This document shows, piece by piece, positions 26,153 to 33,415 of a stretch of DNA of 43,183 bases. The notes under the pieces were generated by a model. That model searched no databases. It was given only the letters and a program-made list of their open reading frames with translations, and was not told where the DNA came from. The position numbers were made by a program, and so were the translations under genes. The stretch is from Spirochaetia bacterium UBA2205 (GTDB taxonomy: Bacteria > Spirochaetota > UBA4802 > UB4802), in contig DCUV01000011.1 of assembly GCA_002328585.1 (NCBI GenBank), positions 5,748 through 48,930 on the forward strand, written 5' to 3'. Position 1 is the first letter of the stretch; every line of letters starts with the position of its first letter.

Positions 26153-26527
26153 TTATAAAGAAAATCGGGGATATCGCAATTCAATTTTATTTCCATCGGG
26201 ATCAGTAAATACAACCAAACGTCCTTTTCGGATATTTTCAGGTCCGTGAACTATTGTGATATTTTTTTCCTGCAACTCATCAAGAGCATCATCAAAATCT
26301 TCTTCATCGATATAGAAACAGATATTATTTTTCAAATTTTCGGGCGCTTTAAAATCTTTTACTTCAACAAGCTTTAGCAAAATATCACCAACCCGTATAT
26401 ATGCTTCATCGGTATTGCTTACACGCTCAACAACCTCAAAGTCAAACAAATCACTGTAAAAACTGATTGCATTGTCCATGTCAGATACCGTTATACCAAT
26501 ATAATCAACATTTTCAATTACTATCAT
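26153..26527 (-). CDS. Glyoxalase/VOC-fold protein
   Basis: The 124-residue single-domain VOC protein shows the expected start (YIGITVSDMDNAISFYSDLF) and end (VVFTDPDGNKIELRYPRF), where the final glutamate is a usual metal ligand. The first ligand, normally histidine before IGI, is a tyrosine (Y9) here, so metal binding may differ and the substrate is unknown. AAGGAG precedes the ATG. It lies 21 bases upstream of eda and may be in the same transcript. Confidence 0.8.
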   Translation of the reverse strand: MIVIENVDYIGITVSDMDNAISFYSDLFDFEVVERVSNTDEAYIRVGDILLKLVEVKDFKAPENLKNNICFYIDEEDFDDALDELQEKNITIVHGPENIRKGRLVVFTDPDGNKIELRYPRFSL

Positions 26528-26689
26528 TGTGAATTCTCCTTATTGTTATCATAATTTTTTTACTATATTTTTCATGACATTACGTTTTTGCCTATATTAT
26601 CAATTAAGTTATTTCTGCTATCACTTATAAAATTTGTTTACCTCTTGTCAATTATTTAAAACGTTGTGCATAAAAATTTATTTAACAGT

Positions 26690-28522
26690 TTATTCTACTG
26701 TAACACTTTTTGCCAGGTTTCTTGGCTGATCTACATTACACCCGCGTAATACTGCAATATGGTACGCTAACAACTGTAGCGGAATTACCGTTAAAAGAGG
26801 GGACGCAATTTTTATAGTAGCCGGCACATAGAAAACATGATCAGCAAACTTTTGTATCTCTTCATCACCTTCAGTTGCAATAGCAATAATTTTGCCTTTT
26901 CGTGCTTTTACCTCCTGCATATTGCTTATAACTTTTTGATATACCTCATCTTTTATAGCAATGAAGACAACTGGCATATTTTCATCGATAAGTGCAATTG
27001 GGCCATGTTTCATCTCGGCAGCAGGATATCCTTCCGCATGAATATAGGATATTTCTTTTAACTTCAATGCACCTTCAAGCGCAACAGGGAACTGTATACC
27101 TCTTCCCAGATAAAGAAAATTGCGGTGATGTTGATATAATGTTGCTATTGCTTTAATTTCATCATTTTTTCCTAATATTGATTGCACAAGTGCAGGTACC
27201 TGTATCAGCTCCTGTAAAAATTCACGACCTGCATCAGCAGTCATAAATCTACGGCGGGCTAAATAAAATGTTAAAAGAATTAAAACGGTTATCTGCGAAG
27301 TAAACGCTTTAGTAGATGCAACACCTATTTCAGGCCCTGCATGTATATACACCCCTCCATCACTTTCACGAGCTATGGTACTTCCCACAACATTGGTAAT
27401 GCCCAGCACCCTGACACCACGTGCCTTAGCTTCACGCATTGCTGCCAGAGTATCAGCCGTTTCACCTGATTGACTTATAACAATAACAAGATCACCTTTT
27501 TCAAGGATTGGGCTGCAATATCTAAATTCTGAGGCATATTCAACCTCAACAGGTATACGGGCATATTCTTCTATTAAATACTCCCCAATAAGTCCCGCAT
27601 GCCATGAGGTACCACACGCTATAAAGATAATACGCTTTATACTATTTAACTCATCTTCAGTAAGCCGCAATCCATCCAGGCGAGTTTTACCTTCATCCAA
27701 TACTATTCGTCCCCTGAACGCATTCTGAATTGTCTCTGGTTGCTCAAATATTTCCTTCAGCATAAAATGAGGAAATCCCTGTTTTTCTATATATGCAATA
27801 TCCCAATCAATTTTATCGGTTTGTTTTTCCAATTCATGTTTTCGTAGATCAAATGTTCGTACCGTATCTTTTGTAATCTCTACTATTTCACCATCTGAAA
27901 CATACATTACCTTCCGTGTATGTTCAACGATTGCACTGGCATCAGAAGCTACTATCATTTCACCATCGCCAATACCAAGTATCAAAGGACTCCCGTTCCT
28001 GGCAGCTACCATTTTATCGGGTTCTTTCTTTGATATAACAACTATGCCATATGTCCCTTCAACCCTGGTTAATGTTTTCTGTACTGCATCAACAAGGGAC
28101 ATGGTTTGGTGATAGTATTCAATGAGATGCACTAAAACTTCGGTATCTGTTTCACTTTGAATAGTGTGACCATGTTCAATGAGTACTTTTTTTATAGCAC
28201 TATAGTTTTCTATGATTCCATTGTGAACCAGTGCGATATCACCGTTACAGTCACAGTGTGGATGGGCATTGATATCATTTGGCTCACCATGTGTTGCCCA
28301 TCGTGTGTGCCCAATACCAACAGTACATCCATTAAATTTTTCATAATTCAACTTTTTATTAAGATCAGCAACTTTTCCCTTTTGCTTCTGAATTATTAAT
28401 TCATTCCCCAGCAGTGCAGCTATTCCTACCGAGTCATATCCTCGATATTCCAGTCTTCGCAAACCGTTGATAAGAACCTCAGCAACATTTTTATTACCAA
28501 TATAGCCTACAATTCCACACAT
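26690..28522 (-). CDS. glmS: Glutamine-fructose-6-phosphate aminotransferase (isomerizing)
   Basis: The 610-residue enzyme makes glucosamine-6-phosphate for peptidoglycan and lipopolysaccharide. After removal of Met, Cys1 (MCGIVGYIG) is the glutaminase nucleophile; other signatures are GHTRWATHGEP, GNPLIL-like GSPLILGIG, two SIS domains (ACGTSWHAGLIGEY, SQSGETADTLAA) and the canonical C-terminus AKSVTVE. The frame opens 11 codons earlier, but the Cys-exposing ATG at 28522, with GGGAG upstream, must be the start. I see no glmS-ribozyme-like structure in the 214 bases upstream. Confidence 0.97.
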   Translation of the reverse strand: MCGIVGYIGNKNVAEVLINGLRRLEYRGYDSVGIAALLGNELIIQKQKGKVADLNKKLNYEKFNGCTVGIGHTRWATHGEPNDINAHPHCDCNGDIALVHNGIIENYSAIKKVLIEHGHTIQSETDTEVLVHLIEYYHQTMSLVDAVQKTLTRVEGTYGIVVISKKEPDKMVAARNGSPLILGIGDGEMIVASDASAIVEHTRKVMYVSDGEIVEITKDTVRTFDLRKHELEKQTDKIDWDIAYIEKQGFPHFMLKEIFEQPETIQNAFRGRIVLDEGKTRLDGLRLTEDELNSIKRIIFIACGTSWHAGLIGEYLIEEYARIPVEVEYASEFRYCSPILEKGDLVIVISQSGETADTLAAMREAKARGVRVLGITNVVGSTIARESDGGVYIHAGPEIGVASTKAFTSQITVLILLTFYLARRRFMTADAGREFLQELIQVPALVQSILGKNDEIKAIATLYQHHRNFLYLGRGIQFPVALEGALKLKEISYIHAEGYPAAEMKHGPIALIDENMPVVFIAIKDEVYQKVISNMQEVKARKGKIIAIATEGDEEIQKFADHVFYVPATIKIASPLLTVIPLQLLAYHIAVLRGCNVDQPRNLAKSVTVE

Positions 28523-28579
28523 GAAAAACTCCCAAAAAAAAGAATTATACTGCACCCTTCTGAATAACGAAGTCCTTTA

Positions 28580-28659
28580 TGTCATTCTTAGAAAGCATTA
28601 GCACCCAAAGAATCTTTCCTTTCAACAGCATGATTATCCGCCTTAGCCTCAGAGTGTCA
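28580..28659. repeat. Possible decayed palindromic repeat between glmS and the ferredoxin gene
   Basis: The segment begins TGTCATTCTTAG and ends CCTCAGAGTGTCA, so its ends are loosely inverted, and it contains AAAGAATCTTTCC. This recalls the better-preserved element at 40612-40758, but similarity is weak and I could not align them. No gene is visible here. Confidence 0.3.
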
Positions 28660-28705
28660 GCATAATATACTTCATCGTTTTAAAAAAGCAAAGCATTTTT
28701 ATATT

Positions 28706-28731
28706 AAAAAAAGTGGGGCTGCATGCCCCAC
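28706..28731 (-). terminator. Rho-independent terminator of the ferredoxin gene
   Basis: On the minus strand GTGGGGC-ATGCA-GCCCCAC forms a perfect 7-bp stem with a 5-base loop, followed by seven Ts. It begins six bases after the ferredoxin stop codon. Confidence 0.92.
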
Positions 28732-28736
28732 TATCA

Positions 28737-28907
28737 TCATACTTCAACTATTGCTTCAGCTGGGCACACATCAATACAGGTGCCACACTCTGTACAAATA
28801 TCGTTATCTATGACATAACGATCCTTCCCTTCAGAAATTGCCTGAGATGAACATTCAGAAGCACATGTTCCACACATTGTACAATCTTCAGTAATTTTAT
28901 AAGCCAT
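28737..28907 (-). CDS. 2[4Fe-4S] ferredoxin (56 residues)
   Basis: This gene is too short for usual length cut-offs. The 56-residue protein has the two clostridial-type cluster motifs CTMCGTCASEC (C9, C12, C15, C19) and CTECGTCIDVC followed by Pro (C38, C41, C44, C48), giving two low-potential [4Fe-4S] clusters. The sequence between is short, as in small anaerobe ferredoxins. AGGAGGAG precedes the ATG and a strong terminator follows, so it forms a single-gene unit. It would carry electrons in the cytoplasm for anaerobic metabolism; the partner enzyme is not in the window. Confidence 0.95.
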   Translation of the reverse strand: MAYKITEDCTMCGTCASECSSQAISEGKDRYVIDNDICTECGTCIDVCPAEAIVEV

Positions 28908-29197
28908 GAACTCCTCCTGTAAAGTTTAAATAAAAACCATTCAACTGATTACATCATTACAAAAATTATTTTTATGTCATATATGTAGCACATCAGAATT
29001 TGTAAATCAAAAATAATCGTGTGTATCCTCTTGTTAACAACATAATATATCACTTACTAGTATTGCAATGGGGCTTTAACTTTATTTTTAATTTAATTAT
29101 ATAAATTATTTTTTTATGTAATATAGTTAAACAAATAGTTAAAAAAATTTTTTATTTTATACCAAATAGTCGGTTTTTAAATTGACTTTTTTTTGCT

Positions 29198-29258
29198 ATC
29201 ACCTCACTTTACCTATGGTGATGTTTATTATTATAAAGTGAGTGATTATTCACTCACT
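29198..29258 (+). promoter_or_regulatory. Overlapping inverted repeats in the leader of the NlpC/P60-like gene
   Basis: The 407-base gap 28908-29314 holds no gene. Near its end, a TTGACT (29182-29187) is followed by three inverted pairs: ATCACC/GGTGAT (29198-29203 and 29217-29222), AGTGAGTG/CACTCACT (29237-29244 and 29251-29258, 6-base loop), and CTCACTTT/AAAGTGAG (29203-29210 and 29235-29242), the last mutually exclusive with the first two. It may be an operator pair or an RNA switch between alternative folds. The -10 element is unclear. Confidence 0.45.
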
Positions 29259-29314
29259 GTTGATGAGCACAATTATATGATTTTGCATTATATATTATTC
29301 AAAAGGAGGTTCCT

Positions 29315-30307
29315 ATGAAGTTTATTTCAAAAATATGCCTTATTATGCTTATTGTGTTCACATCTTCAACAATCTTTGCTGGCCAATGGGTTTATAAACC
29401 AATGAGCATTAATGCCCAGAAAGGAGATGTTATCCTTTCAACCAGTCCGGGGTTTATCATGGATTTACTTGCAATATTGGGTTGCTACTGGAGCCACAGC
29501 GGGATGGCTGTCGATAATGGATATAACATCCGCCACAACACCATGTATGTTAGCGATATCCCTATTGAATACAACAAAATATGGTTTATTCAAACAACAC
29601 CCAAAAGGATGAATCCTGATAAATTGAGCAACGGCATGCCTGGCATTTTGACTGAGAATATTGATACTACCTATAATGTAACAAAAAATTTTGCTGCTGC
29701 CGGTGGTGCTGTACTTAAGCCAACTTCTGCAAATGAAGCGCTATACCGACAATATCTTGTTAATGCTGCTGACAAAATGTTGTATGTCAAGGGATATTAC
29801 CGCGTTAATGCGTATGTTAACATGTACCAGTTAGATTATGTAAATTATTACATAAAAGGGCGAGGCAATCATTGCTCAGGCACCTGCTGGTATGCTAATT
29901 ACTTTGCAGGCAAACCAATGAACGTTGCTTATATTCCACCCTCATTGGTATCACAATGCGGATATAGTTTATACAATTCGGTCAAAAATATGGTCCGTGA
30001 TGAAGCCGGCGGATTTGGATCTTTTATTATTGATATTGAGGGGCTTTTTGGAACTGGTGCTGACGAAAAGATAGCCAATCAGATTGTTAATACATTTGGC
30101 TGGGACAGATCAACTGACACTTCATCATACTGGAAAAGCTATATTAATAAAATATCCGCAACCGCCAATGCACCTGACCATCTGTTGCTTTATACCTATA
30201 CCAATCCATCGGGAAAAAATACCGGTGTGCAAACTACCTCCTCTTCATACTATGGACAGGTTGATCCTCTGGTTATTACCTCCGGATACTATTACTGGGT
30301 GGATTAA
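29315..30307 (+). CDS. Secreted permuted NlpC/P60-like (papain-fold) protein
   Basis: The 330-residue protein has a clear signal peptide (1-22, cut after FA) and an AAAGGAGG ribosome site. After it come GDVILSTSPG (37-46) and WSHSGMAVDNG with H61, then much later GNHCSGTCW with C187 (or C191). Histidine before cysteine, with an early GD motif, is the permuted NlpC/P60 order seen in YiiX/YaeF-like proteins, which cleave peptide or lipid amide bonds. The last 110 residues show no known domain. It probably acts in the periplasm or outside the cell; its substrate is unknown. It is a single-gene unit between a structured leader and a strong terminator. Confidence 0.7.
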   Translation: MKFISKICLIMLIVFTSSTIFAGQWVYKPMSINAQKGDVILSTSPGFIMDLLAILGCYWSHSGMAVDNGYNIRHNTMYVSDIPIEYNKIWFIQTTPKRMNPDKLSNGMPGILTENIDTTYNVTKNFAAAGGAVLKPTSANEALYRQYLVNAADKMLYVKGYYRVNAYVNMYQLDYVNYYIKGRGNHCSGTCWYANYFAGKPMNVAYIPPSLVSQCGYSLYNSVKNMVRDEAGGFGSFIIDIEGLFGTGADEKIANQIVNTFGWDRSTDTSSYWKSYINKISATANAPDHLLLYTYTNPSGKNTGVQTTSSSYYGQVDPLVITSGYYYWVD

Positions 30308-30323
30308 TCTGCTATAATACAAC

Positions 30324-30354
30324 ATCCCGGGTTATTTATGCCCGGGATTTTTTT
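30324..30354 (+). terminator. Rho-independent terminator
   Basis: ATCCCGGG and CCCGGGAT form a perfect 8-bp stem with a 9-base loop, followed by seven Ts, 16 bases after the NlpC/P60-like stop codon. Confidence 0.92.
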
Positions 30355-30426
30355 ATTATAACAAATTCATTTATAGTTATTGTAAGTTGTTCATATGATT
30401 AATTTCAAAGTGATAGAATGATGTGC

Positions 30427-30449
30427 GATAGTTTTTATGAGTAACTATC
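30427..30449 (+). repeat. Inverted repeat formed with an iterated 9-mer copy
   Basis: GATAGTT (30427-30433), part of a GTGCGATAGTT copy, is mirrored by AACTATC (30443-30449) across a 9-base spacer. It lies about 80 bases before the PKD-protein start. It could be an operator, or the chance pairing of a common motif with a relative. Confidence 0.5.
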
Positions 30450-30525
30450 TAACAAAATTTTTTGTTGATATTTTTTGTTCAAATCCTTATCTTATTTTTA
30501 AAATTTATACCACCAGGTAAAACTT

Positions 30526-31791
30526 ATGAAACGTATATATATAATTATTGGAATTATTGCCGCAGTCATTTTAGTATTTATTTTTTTGATACATACTAAT
30601 AATGATAAATCAAATAATGATGACCCTTCCAAAAATCAATCGCTTTTAAATATTTTTCAATTCATGTCCCAACAGGAACAATCTGAAGAATTGCCGCCGG
30701 TTGATCCTGAAAAAGTTGAAACATATGAAATAGAGCAAGCAAACTTTATAAAAGATATCATACTTGAAAAAAATCCCGTCTGTGCCGGCGAAGATTTTAA
30801 AGTAACGGTCATTGCAAAAAATCCATTTGGATCAGATGCTCATCTGGTGTATCGCATAAGCAATAAATTAGGCAATCCTGCAATCATGCGATTTAACAAA
30901 GCAGGACAGCGAGAATTTTATGTAACGGTGCGTGACGAAGGTAAGCATATAGATATGCGCAAAGTTCAGATTACTGTTGTAGAGTGCGCTGATAAACCAC
31001 TTGTAGTATTAAGTGCACGTTTACACAATTTAGAGCCCGAATCTGCAATATTTGAAGTAACCTCGCAAAAAGGGCTCTCAGGGAAATGCACGTATGAATG
31101 GGATTTTGGCGATGGTACTTATGCTACTACTCAGAACGGATATATCACCCATAGCTATGCTAGCCGTGATCAAAAAGGATTGCAATCAAGTTTTTTGGTG
31201 AAGGTAACAGTTGCTGATGCAAACAATATTACCGCAACAGGCAGGAATAGTATTTCATTCCCCAATGTACACTATTTGTCAAACCTCATGGGGAATCCAA
31301 TAATACCTTCACTCTACAATAAATTTCCTTCAATAGATAGTTCCACCGTAACAGTTGAAGTAACCATGAAAAATATTTTTGATGAAGCAGTGTCATTTAA
31401 TAACGCAGTTCTGGAATGCATGCCATGCAATACTGAGATGTCTCCGGATTATAAAAATATAAATCCTGATCAACTATTAGAATCAACGTATATTGCCCCT
31501 AGATCTACTGTTAAACAATTATTAAAAATTTCACGATATTTGCTCCCGAAATCAACATGTAATCTTACCATTACTCTTTCAGGTCAATACCCTGGTAATC
31601 GTGAAGTATATGCAAAAATTTATTTAAACATTCCCCCTCAATCAAAAGAAGATATTGATGCTTCGCGTGACAAAATCATAACAGACGATGACATGATTGA
31701 AAAATTAAACAAAGCATCAAAAATTCTTGGTAAGGATAAACCAATTACTCCGCAGGATATTCAAAAATTGGAACGCGAAGGTAAATTGTAA
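30526..31791 (+). CDS. Membrane-anchored protein with a PKD-type domain
   Basis: The 421-residue protein starts with a signal anchor (4-23) and an Asn/Asp-rich linker. Residues about 75-155 look like one immunoglobulin-like beta domain, and 160-247 contain the PKD signature YEWDFGDGTYA (190-200) with a closing VKVTVADANN. A third beta-rich region (280-375) is followed by a charged helical tail ending KLEREGKL. PKD domains mediate extracellular protein or sugar binding. No catalytic motif is visible. It converges with the next gene, only seven bases away. Confidence 0.75.
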   Translation: MKRIYIIIGIIAAVILVFIFLIHTNNDKSNNDDPSKNQSLLNIFQFMSQQEQSEELPPVDPEKVETYEIEQANFIKDIILEKNPVCAGEDFKVTVIAKNPFGSDAHLVYRISNKLGNPAIMRFNKAGQREFYVTVRDEGKHIDMRKVQITVVECADKPLVVLSARLHNLEPESAIFEVTSQKGLSGKCTYEWDFGDGTYATTQNGYITHSYASRDQKGLQSSFLVKVTVADANNITATGRNSISFPNVHYLSNLMGNPIIPSLYNKFPSIDSSTVTVEVTMKNIFDEAVSFNNAVLECMPCNTEMSPDYKNINPDQLLESTYIAPRSTVKQLLKISRYLLPKSTCNLTITLSGQYPGNREVYAKIYLNIPPQSKEDIDASRDKIITDDDMIEKLNKASKILGKDKPITPQDIQKLEREGKL

Positions 31792-31798
31792 AATAATT

Positions 31799-33193
31799 TC
31801 ACGACAATATTAAAAATGCAATGACTGCAATAACAACTATTCCAGCTATAATGCCAATGACAAGGCTTGTTCTTGATGACACTTCTTTTTTAGATTCATC
31901 ATCAGCAACAAGCTTTGTTTTAACTTTTAGATCATGTTCTTCCAGCGCTTTGCCATATAAGCTATCTGATATTTTCACAAAAATGTTAAATCCTTTTTTG
32001 CTGTTATAAATTACCGAATATACTTCAGCCTCAATAGGTGTATTTTTATTATCCAGAATCAAGTTTAGAGCTTTTGCCACATCATATCCATACGGTGTAG
32101 AAGTATCAATAAACACATAGATATAATCACCACGTTGCAATTGTGAAACTGTTCTACCTGATGTTGGCGATAAAACTAAATCAACCGCTACCATCTTTTT
32201 ATCAGTTTTTATATCACCAAACTGTTCTTCTTGCTTATTATCAAATTGTGGTGGATTAAATAGCATATGAAAGCGAATTGCATCTATAGTATGCAATTCG
32301 GCCCTTGCCTTAATCTCAGGATACTGCTGCAAAACATCATGAAAAAGTTGACCCGCTATTCCTGACGCTTCATGTTGTATTGCATTTATCAATAGATCTA
32401 TATCAATACCCCACAGTTTTGATTGTATTTCATGTTGGACTGGTGTTAATTTATTTATCATTTGTGTAGCTTCAGCAACTTTTTGAAATAAATTATACAA
32501 CGTATCCTTTGTATTTAATTCATTTTGAATACGATTGTTTTCATCAATCCAGCTATAACAGTAGAGCATTTTTTTTGTTATACAATTAACAAAACAAAAG
32601 CATATTCCACTAAATTGCTTTGAAGTAATATATACAACAGCAATTCCTATATCCTGCCTATTCTTTTTTATTGATTCTTCTGTTATTTTTTTATCATTGC
32701 CATAATAACCAGCTACCAATTCAACCTGCTTTGCTAATGTTAGGCTTTCTATTTTTTGTTTTACTACTATTTCATTATATTGACCATTAGTTATAGTATC
32801 AAACTCTGAATATACGTCAACAATATCTATATTTAATGCAGATTTAACAATTCGTTGAATATCGTTAATTGCGGCTATTTGATTATTATTAATATTATTA
32901 ATAAGTGCTCGTATATTCATTTGATCAATTTTGTGCAATATATAACTTTTTACACTATCTGAAAACTCTTTGATGATCATGTATTGTTCACGTGCCACAG
33001 TTATTGCTTCAAAAAAATCAACAGGCGGAATATTTATTTTTGCATTTTTTAAAAAATCACCCGAAATAAAAATTGCGTCAACTTCAATAATCCAATCATT
33101 TTCTTTATCAATAACAATAAAAAGTAATCCTGATGTATTCAGTTTCATACAATGTATGTTACTTTTAATAACAATAAGCGTTTTATCTGGCAT
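31799..33193 (-). CDS. Tail-anchored protein of unknown function
   Basis: The 464-residue protein lacks an N-terminal signal but ends with a 20-residue hydrophobic segment (SLVIGIIAGIVVIAVIAFLI) with only a short tail, so it should be inserted by its C-terminus with the body in the cytoplasm. A conserved-looking domain near residues 330-430 (VDLVLSPTSGRTVSQLQRGD; YIYVFIDTSTPYGYDVAKAL) is unassigned. The frame opens 13 codons earlier, but AGAGGT lies before the ATG at 33193. No homologous family is recognised. It sits between two genes on the opposite strand. Confidence 0.65.
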   Translation of the reverse strand: MPDKTLIVIKSNIHCMKLNTSGLLFIVIDKENDWIIEVDAIFISGDFLKNAKINIPPVDFFEAITVAREQYMIIKEFSDSVKSYILHKIDQMNIRALINNINNNQIAAINDIQRIVKSALNIDIVDVYSEFDTITNGQYNEIVVKQKIESLTLAKQVELVAGYYGNDKKITEESIKKNRQDIGIAVVYITSKQFSGICFCFVNCITKKMLYCYSWIDENNRIQNELNTKDTLYNLFQKVAEATQMINKLTPVQHEIQSKLWGIDIDLLINAIQHEASGIAGQLFHDVLQQYPEIKARAELHTIDAIRFHMLFNPPQFDNKQEEQFGDIKTDKKMVAVDLVLSPTSGRTVSQLQRGDYIYVFIDTSTPYGYDVAKALNLILDNKNTPIEAEVYSVIYNSKKGFNIFVKISDSLYGKALEEHDLKVKTKLVADDESKKEVSSRTSLVIGIIAGIVVIAVIAFLILS

Positions 33194-33415
33194 AGAATTG
33201 CTTACCTCTTTTATATTCAATATATACAACATCCAGATGAAACATAATGCAATTATTTTTTTAGTTATATGTATCTAAACTATAAAATTTTTTATTATTA
33301 CAATTAATAATATCAAAAATTGATTTTTTAGATATCTCACCATAAATTATGTTTGACTTAAATTATTTTTTACTCCAACTTTTTGTTCAGGAATCTAAAA
33401 TCAAAGGATTTTTTC

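Noticed and set aside
28523..28736. glmS ribozyme
   Set aside because: The region upstream of glmS lacks the expected compact pseudoknot sequences and contains a repeat-like segment instead.
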